The translations under genes were made by a program, and so were the position numbers. Shown here piece after piece: positions 1 through 6,832 of a DNA stretch of 13,217 bases. Position 1 is the stretch's first letter, and each line of letters starts with the position of its first letter. This DNA is from an uncultured Acetatifactor sp. (GTDB lineage Bacteria; Bacillota; Clostridia; Lachnospirales; Lachnospiraceae), in contig CANQSE010000024.1 of the NCBI GenBank assembly GCA_947626405.1, forward strand, positions 1-13,217, given 5' to 3'. Under the pieces are notes generated by a model. The model saw only the letters and a list, made by a program, of their open reading frames with translations, searched no databases and was not told where the DNA came from.

Positions 1-127
1 TACGGCAGTGACTTGATTGCCCTTTCGTCCGCTTCACGGTTACTGGGATAGCCCGACAGTTTCAGTCGATTCCCTCAACGCCTTGACGTTGGCGCCTTCC
101 GGCGCAAAAGCATATGCTATTCGATTC
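1..127 (-). ncRNA. Structured 5' leader RNA, unassigned class (partial)
   Basis: Reading leftwards from a predicted start near 127, the transcript can form four successive hairpins. They are 92-105 (5-bp GC stem capped by a GGAA tetraloop of GNRA type), 76-91 (CAACG/CGTTG, 6-nt loop), 45-74 (GGGA/TCCC outer stem, CGAC/GTCG inner stem, 7-nt loop) and 29-39 (CCG/CGG). The GNRA loop appears only on the minus strand, which supports that strand as the RNA. All three minus-strand frames are broken by stops, so it is not obviously coding. A promoter lies directly upstream at 134-162. The arrangement is that of a riboswitch or other cis-acting leader for a gene beyond position 1. I compared it from memory with c-di-GMP, c-di-AMP (ydaO), SAM, lysine, TPP, cobalamin, glycine, M-box, guanidine and T-box signatures and saw no convincing match. 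It could also be an independent small RNA. Confidence 0.5.
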
Positions 128-133
128 CTGCAA

Positions 134-162
134 AGTATATCATCCGTGCAAAAAAAAAGCAA
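134..162 (-). promoter_or_regulatory. Sigma-A-type promoter of the leader RNA
   Basis: On the minus strand, TTGCTT (157-162) and TATACT (134-139) are separated by exactly 17 nt. The spacer contains a T-run from the nine A's at 150-158. Transcription would start at about 127 and go leftwards into the hairpin array. The -35 box begins 11 nt after the U-tract of the preceding gene's terminator, so this is a freshly initiated transcript and not read-through. Seen: boxes and spacing. Inferred: activity. Confidence 0.6.
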
Positions 163-172
163 GTCTGCGTGA

Positions 173-208
173 CAAAAATATCCCGAAGATCCAAGATCTT
201 CGGGATAT
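173..208 (-). terminator. Intrinsic terminator of the LysM surface protein gene
   Basis: A perfect 14-bp inverted repeat (178-191 with 195-208, 3-nt loop CAA) is followed on the minus strand by a run of five U's (178-174). It lies about 70 nt past the stop codon of the minus-strand surface protein gene. On the plus strand the hairpin is not followed directly by a clean T-run, so it should act mainly on the minus strand. Confidence 0.85.
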
Positions 209-237
209 TATCGTGATATTTTTATCAGAATTTTTCT

Positions 238-278
238 TCTGTGCTGTCGTATTGCACAGATTTTCGCATTGCGAAAAT
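238..278. other. Two adjacent hairpins in the 3' UTR
   Basis: Two inverted repeats lie between the stop codon at 281 and the main terminator. They are 238-244 with 254-260 (TCTGTGC/GCACAGA, 9-nt loop) and 260-267 with 271-278 (ATTTTCGC/GCGAAAAT, 3-nt loop). On the plus strand both are followed by short T-runs, so they could stop transcription arriving from the left. On the minus strand they would only add structure to the message end. Confidence 0.45.
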
Positions 279-280
279 TT

Positions 281-3200
281 TTATCTGCCGGGTATTGTGA
301 TTACATTTCCGACGCGGATACGGTTAATATTTTTGATCTGAGGGTTTGCCCTTAACAGAGCGGTCAGGCTTACGCCGTTCCTTGCAGCAATTCTGGAGAG
401 TGTGTCTCCGGATGCAACAACGTAATTCCCTCCTGCGGCGGCTGTACCTTTAACAACCTTGTCTGTTACCACAATCATGTATTCATCGCCGCGAAGCAGC
501 GGGAACATTGCCCTGCCCTCCTTAGTGATCTTGAACGAGCTTTCATACCGCATGCTGCCCGTTATCTCATCATATGAATACATTACTGCAAGTTTGCCGG
601 CGTACTTGGAGTCAAACAGCATATGAACATCAATTTTATTTGTAAAAAGCTTCTTTTCTCCGATATTCAGAACTCTGCTAAACTCTGCGTTTTCAAGAAT
701 TTCCTTGCACGCCGGTGCCGGAATATCCGCCTTGTTGGAGACGCTTAACGTCATATCCTGTTTCGTTTTTTTCACATTGTAGGAAGACAACGTAATTGAA
801 ATGTCGGTACCCACAGGCTGAAATGCCAGCGTAACGTTGTTTTTTGCAATGCGCTTCTGTATGGAAACAGGGATCACAAACTCAGTTCCGGTGGAAACTG
901 ATACATTGGAACCCTTTTTGGCCGAATCCATCTTATCTGCGGCCTTATCCCAGTCTACAGTCACGCTGCTGTGCCATACGGAGTCCGAAGAAGGTGCACC
1001 GCTGTCGCCAGAAGCGCCTGAGCCGCCGGTATTTTGGACGTTTGCCTGAACGATATTAAAGTTCAGCGTCTTGCTGCTTCCCTCAAAGGAGCCCATACCT
1101 GTAATAACAACCGATGCGGTGCCTGTTGCTGTATTGTTGCTGTATGACAGGCTGTAATCGACGCCCTCGGTCAGTGTCTGGCCGCCGTTGATCGTCAGTC
1201 TTACGGCAGGTTTTATCTCCGATCCGGTGTAGGTCTGATCGGGAATGGCGTCCGCTTCCGCTGCGGAAATATCATTGGATGCGCTGACGGCAAATGTGGA
1301 GAACTTGTCGGTGGAGAAGTACACCATGTCGCCGTCCACCCAGCAGGGAATGGCTTCCACCGTGCCTTCATGCGCTCTGAGAACCCGTATAATCCGGCCT
1401 CCCGTCGGAAGCTTTACGCAGAAAGTCACGGTTCCTTCCGTCTGGGTAATGCGTCCGATATTCTCGTTTCCTGCCCGTACAAAAATGTCAATGTCCATGT
1501 AGTGGACAGAGGATCCGTCGCCAAGTATGCTGTTGAATTTATCCGCATCCTGGGCGTTTTCAGGTGATGCCACCGTTGTGACACGTATATCCGCGGAAAT
1601 GCTTTGCTGCAAAATAGCGGCAAAGCGGATGTCTTCACCCAGCAGGCTCCCGTTGCTTAAAAGCAGGCTCAGGGTGTTAAGAATTGCGGCGTCGGCCTGT
1701 GTCAGATTGGCAAGCTGATCCGATCCGTTTACCGTCATACCGCCGGTAATGGCGTCATCGTCCACCGTATAGGACGTGGGCGGAATTGCGCGGATGTCTT
1801 CAATTCCACAGACTAAGCAGGTACGGGACTGCGATCCTGCCTCCGTTTCGGTTGCTTCCGTCTCCACGGTCCATGCGCTCCAGACGTGGAGAGAGGGATC
1901 CGGAGCGATCACAACGCTGCTGTCCGGTTTTGTGGCTCCGCAGCTTAAGCATTTGATGGACTGGCTGCCCTCGCTATTGCAGGTCGGCCGCTTGTCAATC
2001 GTATATTCGCTCGACCAGGTGTGTGAAGCGGCGTTTGGATCGCTGTTTACCTCGGTATACCCGCAGGTCTGGCATATCTTGGTCGTCGTGGTGCCGCCGC
2101 AGCCCACGGCCTGGAAAATATTGAAGTCATGTCCCTTCGCGGGTTCACGGATCATGTCATGTTCGGGATCCAGTGCGCCGCAGACCTTGCAGTAATGAAC
2201 CCATTTATGAGGCTCGGTACAGGTGGCGGGGACATCGCGGTAGGCGTAGACGTGATCCTTCAAAAAGTCCTCCGTCTTTGTCTTGCCGCAGTATACGCAG
2301 GTATAAATAATATGGGTCGGATCCTTACAGTTGCCCCATTTTGTAACTTCGCTCTTGTAGAAGGCGTGTTCGGAGGTGTCTACGGTAACGCTGTCAGAAC
2401 AGCCGTTGCCGGATTTAACGGTGATCGTGGCCTTTCCGACCTTGCCGGTGGCGGTCACAACAGCACTCATGCCGTTATTTCGCTGGTCAAGTTTTATTAC
2501 CTCCGCATCGCCGGTAACCTCCCAGGTCAGCCTTGTTATGCCGCTGTTGGAAGGACTGACCGCGACGTCAATCGTCATGGAATTTCTTGCACAGGCGTAA
2601 AGCGGAAGTGTGTCTCCGAGAGATTTTCCGCCGCTTCCGACGCTGCCGTCCATCATAGTAATACTTGTTACTTCGCTGTAGCCCTGATCCTTGTAGTTTT
2701 CCCAGGTGATTTTTCCGTCAGCGCTGTGCCAGTGGGCCACATAGCGCACGCCGTTCTGAGGAATGGAATAGAAGGACAGCCGCTCACTGCCGCCTTCAGC
2801 ATACCAGCCGTCGAATACATAACCGCTCCATCCGTTTACATCCACGTCGTCGCCGCCGAAGGGGGTGCCGTACTGACGGGTGCAGGAAAGAACGCCTGTC
2901 GTCCGGTTCCATCCGTTATAATCCATGGTGTAGGTTATCGTTGACGGTTTATAGAGAGCGTACAGCTCATCACCCTCTGCCGCAGCATCGCCGGGATTTA
3001 CCTTTCTGCCGCTTCCTTCAAGAGTGGAAAGCCAGTACCAGTAACCAGTCATGGAATGAACCGCATAGGGATATTTTTCCTTATCCACGGTGTAGTTGTA
3101 GGGATTGCCGTCGCAGTCCACCGTAAAGGGAAGGGACTCGGCATTGTTATAGCCGGTGTCGGAATTGTCGCCCCAGAAAGCGTATCTGACGGGGGCGGTG

Positions 3201-3583
3201 TACCAGCCGATAAATTTCCAGCCCTCTACTGCCGGAGCCAGTTCGTTCAGGTTGTCGGGAAGCTTTCCTTCCTTTGTTAATTTTGCGGAGCCGTCCGCCA
3301 GATATTCCTGCGGCAGCTCGTGGCTTCCGTCGCCGATTTTGCTCATGCCGTTTGTAATGTCAAGGATTTTGAGCGTTACGGCGGGGCCGCTCTCGCTTTC
3401 GCCGCCTCCTCCCGCATCTCCGCCGGAGACTTCCGAATCACCGCCGGAAACTTCTGTATTCCCGCCGGAGATTGTTGATATTCCTCCCTCTGCGGATGCT
3501 CTGCCCATCACTGAGAACATCATCACACCGCACAGCAGCAGAGCAAGACTTTTGCGCATCCGGCTGAATAAATTGTTCTTCAT
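281..3583 (-). CDS. Large secreted modular Cys-rich surface protein with C-terminal LysM domain
   Basis: A 1100-residue exported protein, presumably held on peptidoglycan by its LysM domain; function unknown. Domains in order: Sec signal peptide (1-31, basic n-region, Leu/Met-rich core, ASA end); Ser/Gly linker with three short repeats (32-66); two InlB B-repeat-like modules with GWKFIGWY and YVFDGWY signatures (about 69-211 and 215-286); a Big-like Ig fold (about 334-402); five units with His and CxxC (406-600); an unrecognised domain (601-766); a YTGSEIKP-type beta repeat common in Firmicute surface proteins (780-845); another unknown domain (872-1042); LysM (1053-1098, starting YVVASGDTLSRIA). 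There is no LPxTG sortase motif. I chose the ATG at 3581-3583 because the AGGAG (3596-3600) directly abuts the upstream in-frame ATG at 3595, which leaves that start without spacing; the chosen start has 12 nt. The gene is monocistronic, with its own promoter and terminator, and divergent from the arabinose unit. Confidence 0.88.
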   Translation of the reverse strand: MKNNLFSRMRKSLALLLCGVMMFSVMGRASAEGGISTISGGNTEVSGGDSEVSGGDAGGGGESESGPAVTLKILDITNGMSKIGDGSHELPQEYLADGSAKLTKEGKLPDNLNELAPAVEGWKFIGWYTAPVRYAFWGDNSDTGYNNAESLPFTVDCDGNPYNYTVDKEKYPYAVHSMTGYWYWLSTLEGSGRKVNPGDAAAEGDELYALYKPSTITYTMDYNGWNRTTGVLSCTRQYGTPFGGDDVDVNGWSGYVFDGWYAEGGSERLSFYSIPQNGVRYVAHWHSADGKITWENYKDQGYSEVTSITMMDGSVGSGGKSLGDTLPLYACARNSMTIDVAVSPSNSGITRLTWEVTGDAEVIKLDQRNNGMSAVVTATGKVGKATITVKSGNGCSDSVTVDTSEHAFYKSEVTKWGNCKDPTHIIYTCVYCGKTKTEDFLKDHVYAYRDVPATCTEPHKWVHYCKVCGALDPEHDMIREPAKGHDFNIFQAVGCGGTTTTKICQTCGYTEVNSDPNAASHTWSSEYTIDKRPTCNSEGSQSIKCLSCGATKPDSSVVIAPDPSLHVWSAWTVETEATETEAGSQSRTCLVCGIEDIRAIPPTSYTVDDDAITGGMTVNGSDQLANLTQADAAILNTLSLLLSNGSLLGEDIRFAAILQQSISADIRVTTVASPENAQDADKFNSILGDGSSVHYMDIDIFVRAGNENIGRITQTEGTVTFCVKLPTGGRIIRVLRAHEGTVEAIPCWVDGDMVYFSTDKFSTFAVSASNDISAAEADAIPDQTYTGSEIKPAVRLTINGGQTLTEGVDYSLSYSNNTATGTASVVITGMGSFEGSSKTLNFNIVQANVQNTGGSGASGDSGAPSSDSVWHSSVTVDWDKAADKMDSAKKGSNVSVSTGTEFVIPVSIQKRIAKNNVTLAFQPVGTDISITLSSYNVKKTKQDMTLSVSNKADIPAPACKEILENAEFSRVLNIGEKKLFTNKIDVHMLFDSKYAGKLAVMYSYDEITGSMRYESSFKITKEGRAMFPLLRGDEYMIVVTDKVVKGTAAAGGNYVVASGDTLSRIAARNGVSLTALLRANPQIKNINRIRVGNVITIPGR
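1799..2368 (-). repeat. Five tandem His/Cys units (zinc-ribbon-like) within the surface protein
   Basis: Five units of about 36-45 residues each start with His (residues 406, 444, 485, 521, 566 of the protein numbered from 3583) and end in CxxCG (Cys pairs 429/432, 465/468, 504/507, 545/548, 589/592). The first four have one more Cys in between (419, 455, 495, 535). A His plus three Cys per unit would suit a zinc site. The fifth unit lacks the middle Cys, with a Glu/Thr-rich stretch in its place. Unit sequences have diverged, so this is an old protein-level repeat and not a recent DNA duplication. Metal binding is inferred; disulfides are an alternative for an extracellular protein. Confidence 0.7.
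3420..3482 (-). repeat. Three 21-nt units coding a Ser-Gly-Gly linker
   Basis: Three consecutive 21-nt units (3420-3440, 3441-3461, 3462-3482), each beginning CCGCCGGA on the plus strand, encode 7-residue Ser-Gly-Gly-Asp/Asn repeats just after the signal peptide of the surface protein. They form a flexible linker that could vary in copy number between strains. Confidence 0.7.
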
Positions 3584-3630
3584 AACATTCACCATCTCCT
3601 TTTTTATTTAGTTGCGCTCAAACGCGGCGC

Positions 3631-3658
3631 ATTATACCTGAAATCCACCGCCTGAAAA
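3631..3658 (-). promoter_or_regulatory. Promoter of the surface protein gene
   Basis: On the minus strand a perfect TATAAT (3631-3636) is preceded at 16 nt by TTTTCA (3653-3658), a moderate -35 match. Transcription would start near 3624, giving a leader of about 40 nt. The short leader could fold (TGCGC/GCGCA at 3613-3617 and 3627-3631) ahead of the AGGAG site. Confidence 0.5.
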
Positions 3659-3689
3659 GTAAATGCCGCCTGCGCGTCGCTTACTTTTC
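3654..3689. promoter_or_regulatory. Inverted repeat overlapping the -35 region (operator candidate)
   Basis: Perfect 9-bp arms GAAAAGTAA (3654-3662) and TTACTTTTC (3681-3689) flank an 18-nt GC-rich spacer. One arm overlaps the -35 element of the minus-strand promoter, so a bound dimeric regulator would be well placed to control the surface protein gene. No T-run follows in a position that would make it a terminator of a known gene. Confidence 0.45.
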
Positions 3690-3753
3690 TGCGCTTGTGC
3701 CCTAATAATACCATGAGACAGCAAGATTTGCAACATCTCAATTGCGGTGATTA

Positions 3754-3782
3754 TTGACAGAAACTCGTAAAAATGGTATTTT
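3754..3782 (+). promoter_or_regulatory. Promoter of the arabinose-utilisation unit
   Basis: A perfect -35 TTGACA (3754-3759) is followed after 17 nt by TATTTT (3777-3782). Predicted start is near 3789, giving a 5' leader of about 95 nt before the GH51 gene. Confidence 0.6.
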
Positions 3783-3801
3783 TAAAGAAAAAATTGAGCG
3801 T

Positions 3802-3818
3802 TTGGTAAAAATTACTAA
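3802..3818. promoter_or_regulatory. Near-palindrome after the transcription start, operator candidate
   Basis: TTGGTAA (3802-3808) and TTACTAA (3812-3818), separated by AAA, are complementary except at one position. The site begins about 13 nt downstream of the predicted start of the arabinose transcript, a classic place for a repressor roadblock. It does not fit the catabolite-responsive element or the Bacillus AraR site as I know them. A nearly identical sequence occurs at 6784-6803. Confidence 0.4.
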
Positions 3819-3883
3819 AATCCGGATGCTACGGCGCAAAAAGCGGTATATCAATATGGCGTGAAAAGGAAGGAGAGAAAGAA

Positions 3884-5392
3884 ATGGTCAGGCTTTATGT
3901 AAACCCCAAAAACAGGAAGGGTCACATCAACAAGGAGCTCCAGGGTCATTTTTCCGAACACCTTGGCAGGTGCATCTACGAGGGACTTTACGTGGGAGAG
4001 GATTCCCATATCCCAAACACAAACGGTATGCGCAACGATGTGGTGAAAGCGCTGAAGGAAATGGGAATACCGGTGTTGAGGTGGCCGGGCGGCTGTTTCG
4101 CGGACGAGTACCACTGGATGGACGGAATAGGGCCGAAGGCGGATCGCAAAAAGATGATTAACACTCACTGGGGCGGCGTTGTGGAGGACAACAGCTTCGG
4201 GACCCATGAGTTTATGGAGCTTTGCCGTCAGCTCGGATGTAAGACCTATATAAACGGAAACGTTGGAAGCGGAAGCGTGCGTGAGATGAGCGAATGGGTG
4301 GAATACATGACCTTTGAGGGCGTATCTCCCATGGCGGAGCTTAGAAAGAAAAACGGGCATGAGGAACCCTTCAGGGTGGATTACTTCTGCGTCGGCAACG
4401 AAAACTGGGGCTGCGGCGGCAACATGAATCCGGATTATTACGGCAATCTGTACCGTCATTATCAGACATATGTGCGCACCTATAATCCTGACAGGCCCAT
4501 ATATAAGATTGCCTGCGGAGCCAATGTGGACGATTACGACTGGACAAGGGGAGTTTTGGAGACTACTCACAGGGGAGGCGGAAAAAACTTCCACGGCTTT
4601 ATGAACGGAATTTCTCTCCATTATTATACGCACACGAACGGGTGGGAGCATAAGGGAAGCGCAACCGACTTCGACGAGAAGGACTGGTACAGGACGCTGA
4701 AAAATACTCTTTATATGGATGAATTGATCAGACAGCACGGAGCCATAATGGATCAGTATGACAAGGATAAAAAGCTCGGGCTGATTGTGGACGAATGGGG
4801 AACCTGGTTCGATGTTGAGCCCGGAACAAACCCCGGATTTTTATACCAGCAGAACACAATGCGCGACGCTCTGGTTGCGGGTATCAACCTTAACATTTTC
4901 AACAAGCACTGCGACAGGGTAAAGATGGCAAACATAGCGCAGCTTGTGAATGTGCTGCAGGCCGTGATCCTTACGGACGGGGAGAAGATGCTTCTTACGC
5001 CCACATATCATGTTTTCAGTATGTACAAATGTCATCAGGACGGGGAGCTTCTGGACAGCTACATGGAGACGGAGAAGATCGGTCTGGAGGATCGTTATCA
5101 GGTGCCGTGTCTGGTTGAATCCGTATCTGAGGGAAAGGACGGCAGGATCCATGTCACCGTGAACAATCTTTCGCTTGAGAAGGATTATCAGGTGGAGGGC
5201 GAGTTTGCGGACACTGTTCTGCAGGATGTAAAGGGAACAATACTTACCGGAGCGATGAGGGATCACAATACCTTTGACGAACCGGACAGGGTTCATCCCG
5301 AAAGCTTTGCGGACTGCCATATAAAGGATAACAGAGTTTGTTTTATGGTCCCGAAATGCAGCGTTCTGCATCTTGAGATAAGCGCGGACTGA
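3884..5392 (+). CDS. abfA: GH51 intracellular alpha-L-arabinofuranosidase
   Basis: Hydrolyses terminal alpha-L-arabinofuranosyl residues from arabino-oligosaccharides, with retention of configuration. It has 502 residues, the usual length of the bacterial GH51 family. Visible signatures: [13 protein letters not shown] near residues 66-78; GNENWG with the acid/base Glu173; VDEWGTWF with the nucleophile Glu304; the substrate-site segment HYYTH at 246-250. The catalytic (beta/alpha)8 barrel is followed from about residue 385 by the C-terminal beta-sandwich. There is no signal peptide, so it acts in the cytoplasm on imported oligosaccharides. The AGGAG at 3871-3875 sits 8 nt before the ATG. It is first in the unit, with araD 40 nt downstream. 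Both catalytic residues are intact. Exact substrate (arabinan or arabinoxylan fragments) cannot be read from sequence alone. Confidence 0.95.
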   Translation: MVRLYVNPKNRKGHINKELQGHFSEHLGRCIYEGLYVGEDSHIPNTNGMRNDVVKALKEMGIPVLRWPGGCFADEYHWMDGIGPKADRKKMINTHWGGVVEDNSFGTHEFMELCRQLGCKTYINGNVGSGSVREMSEWVEYMTFEGVSPMAELRKKNGHEEPFRVDYFCVGNENWGCGGNMNPDYYGNLYRHYQTYVRTYNPDRPIYKIACGANVDDYDWTRGVLETTHRGGGKNFHGFMNGISLHYYTHTNGWEHKGSATDFDEKDWYRTLKNTLYMDELIRQHGAIMDQYDKDKKLGLIVDEWGTWFDVEPGTNPGFLYQQNTMRDALVAGINLNIFNKHCDRVKMANIAQLVNVLQAVILTDGEKMLLTPTYHVFSMYKCHQDGELLDSYMETEKIGLEDRYQVPCLVESVSEGKDGRIHVTVNNLSLEKDYQVEGEFADTVLQDVKGTILTGAMRDHNTFDEPDRVHPESFADCHIKDNRVCFMVPKCSVLHLEISAD

Positions 5393-5432
5393 AAATGAAG
5401 CAGCCGCGTCGTGGCGGCGGAAAAGAGGAAAT

Positions 5433-6140
5433 ATGCTGGAAGAATTAAAAAAACTGGTTTATGAGGCGAATATGGATCTGCCAAGGTACGGACTGGTGAC
5501 GTTTACTTGGGGAAATGTGAGCGCAGTGGACAGGCAAAGCGGTATGTTTGTTATTAAGCCAAGCGGCGTTCCGTATGAAAGCCTGTCGCCGGAGGATATG
5601 GTGGTAATGGATCTGGACGGAAACAAGGTGGAGGGGCGTTACAATCCTTCTTCCGACACGCCTACCCACGCCGAGCTCTACAGAGCGTTTCCGCAGATCG
5701 GGGGAGTGGTCCATACACATTCTCCGTGGGCGACGAGCTGGGCGCAGGCGGGCCGTTCCATCCCGTGCTACGGTACGACCCACGCAGATTATATATACGG
5801 GGATGTTCCCTGCCTCCGCACGCTGACGAAAGAGGAGATTGACGAGGCGTACGAGAAGAATACCGGGCTTTTGATAGTGTCCGAGTTTAAAAAGAGAAAT
5901 CTCGACGTGACGGCTGTTCCCGCTGTGCTGTGCAAGAACCACGGTCCTTTTGCATGGGGAAAGGACGCGGCGGAGGCGGTGCACAATGCGGTGGTTCTGG
6001 AGGAAGTGGCCAAAATGGCCGCAAGGACGGAATGGATTTGTCCGGATGTAAAGCCGGCTCCCCAGGAGCTGCAGGATAAGCATTATTATAGGAAGCACGG
6101 AGCCGGAGCATACTATGGGCAGAATGTAAAAGCCGATTAG
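5433..6140 (+). CDS. araD: L-ribulose-5-phosphate 4-epimerase AraD
   Basis: Class II aldolase/epimerase that converts L-ribulose-5-phosphate to D-xylulose-5-phosphate, the last step of L-arabinose catabolism, using a divalent metal (Zn2+ in known enzymes). Length of 235 residues is close to E. coli AraD. Motifs seen: TWGNVS (25-30) and KPSG (42-45) for phosphate binding; SSDTPTH with Asp75; metal ligands His94 and His96 in HTHSPWAT and His170 in KNHGPFAWG; Asp119 in HADYIYGD; and the AYYGQ end with the catalytic-type Tyr near 227-228. The ulaF/sgaE homologues do the same reaction, but the arabinofuranosidase next door points to arabinose. The 40-nt gap after the GH51 stop holds a small hairpin (GCCGC 5403-5407 with GCGGC 5414-5418) and a GAGG site, consistent with one operon. 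Confidence 0.95.
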   Translation: MLEELKKLVYEANMDLPRYGLVTFTWGNVSAVDRQSGMFVIKPSGVPYESLSPEDMVVMDLDGNKVEGRYNPSSDTPTHAELYRAFPQIGGVVHTHSPWATSWAQAGRSIPCYGTTHADYIYGDVPCLRTLTKEEIDEAYEKNTGLLIVSEFKKRNLDVTAVPAVLCKNHGPFAWGKDAAEAVHNAVVLEEVAKMAARTEWICPDVKPAPQELQDKHYYRKHGAGAYYGQNVKAD

Positions 6141-6214
6141 GCAAAAAATACATGTGATGAGCGATAAAAATATGCGACAGAATATCTGCAGTTATCCCGA
6201 AGGGAGGAATCCTT

Positions 6215-6700
6215 ATGAACCTAGTGATCACCATGAGCCGCAGATATGGCACGGGAGCCAGTATGATTGCGCAGGAGCTTTCGCAGAAGCTCGGGATCCC
6301 CGTATACGACAAGGCTTACATTGAAAACGAGCTTGACGACGACGATTACACAAAGGAAGCAGAATTTATCAGGCAGCTTGCCACCAGCTCATGTATAATC
6401 CTGGGACGGTGCGCTTCCGAGATTCTTAAGGATCAGCCCAATGTGTTCAACGTCTATGTATGCGCCGACAAGGAGGACAGGATCCGTCGGATTATGCAGA
6501 AGGAATCACTGTGTTATCAGGACGCAAAGGAGCTGTTGGAAAAAAACGACAGGCAGCGGGATGATTTTAATGTTGAACACACCGGCAAGGCATGGGGTGA
6601 TGTGAACAATTATCACATGATTCTCGACACGAGCAGACTGGGTGTCGAAAACTGCGCGGATATTCTTATCAGATATTTTGAGAGAATCGAGGTAATATAA
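6215..6700 (+). CDS. Short cytidylate-kinase-like protein
   Basis: A cytoplasmic P-loop NTPase-like protein of 161 residues resembling the Cytidylate_kin2 family: N-terminal strand VITMSRRYGTGASMIAQELSQ (4-24) in the nucleotide-loop position, LGIPVYDK (26-33), a second strand with IILGRCASEIL (61-71), an Arg-rich DRIRRIM segment (88-94), and DTSRLGVENCADIL (138-151) near the end. The loop has no Lys of a standard Walker A, which is also usual in this family (GSGG-type loop). Family members are normally around 200 residues; the helical stretch after the YDK motif is much shorter here and Asp-rich (DDDD at 41-44). Catalysis is therefore uncertain. AGGGAGG (6201-6207) lies 7 nt before the ATG. 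It follows araD by 74 nt with no clear terminator between, so it is probably co-transcribed. No link to arabinose metabolism is known to me. Confidence 0.7.
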   Translation: MNLVITMSRRYGTGASMIAQELSQKLGIPVYDKAYIENELDDDDYTKEAEFIRQLATSSCIILGRCASEILKDQPNVFNVYVCADKEDRIRRIMQKESLCYQDAKELLEKNDRQRDDFNVEHTGKAWGDVNNYHMILDTSRLGVENCADILIRYFERIEVI

Positions 6701-6714
6701 TTGCAAAGGTAAGC

Positions 6715-6755
6715 TTTCCGGCGTTATTTGCTCTTTGATTCGTGACGCCCGGAAA
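6715..6755 (+). other. Hairpin after the cytidylate-kinase-like gene
   Basis: TTTCCGGCGT (6715-6724) pairs with 6745-6755 through ten pairs with a single bulged C; loop of 20 nt. It starts 15 nt past the stop codon and is followed by an A-rich stretch without a T-run, so it is unlikely to terminate alone. It may protect the message end upstream of the terminator at 6769-6819. Confidence 0.4.
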
Positions 6756-6768
6756 TGAAAATCAAAAT

Positions 6769-6819
6769 AAAAATGACGGCGGCTTTGGTAAAAATCACCA
6801 AAAAACCGCTGTCATTTTT
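6769..6819 (+). terminator. Nested long hairpin, bidirectional-type terminator
   Basis: A 14-bp stem (6769-6782 with 6806-6819, one G-U wobble at 6778/6810) with A-run and T-run ends encloses an inner 6-bp stem TTTGGT/ACCAAA. The T-run 6815-6819, followed closely by a second T-run at 6825-6830, fits intrinsic termination of the arabinose unit. The A-rich left side makes it usable on the other strand as well. It separates the arabinose unit from the antiporter operon. Confidence 0.75.
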
Positions 6820-6832
6820 GTGCATTTTTTCT

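Noticed and set aside
1..113. Possible short peptide or C-terminal coding on the minus strand
   Set aside because: Short stretches look protein-like (for example AYAFAPEGANVKALRE), but every frame meets a stop and the nested hairpins with a GNRA loop explain the sequence better.
114..341. 75-codon plus-strand frame across the terminator
   Set aside because: It runs through the terminator, the 3' UTR hairpins and the end of the LysM gene, and has no Shine-Dalgarno site.
2129..2944. Open frame of 271 codons on the plus strand
   Set aside because: Antisense to the Cys-rich and Ig-like part of the surface protein; no ribosome-binding site or recognisable domain.
3654..3689. Interpretation of the 9-bp inverted repeat as a terminator
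   Set aside because: It lies upstream of the minus-strand gene and no plus-strand gene ends there; the T content is within the arms, so an operator or 5' structure is more likely.
3851..4738. Open frame of 295 codons on the minus strand
   Set aside because: It lies entirely antisense to the well-supported GH51 gene, has no ribosome-binding site or family resemblance, and the product is His/Val-rich in the way of an antisense shadow.
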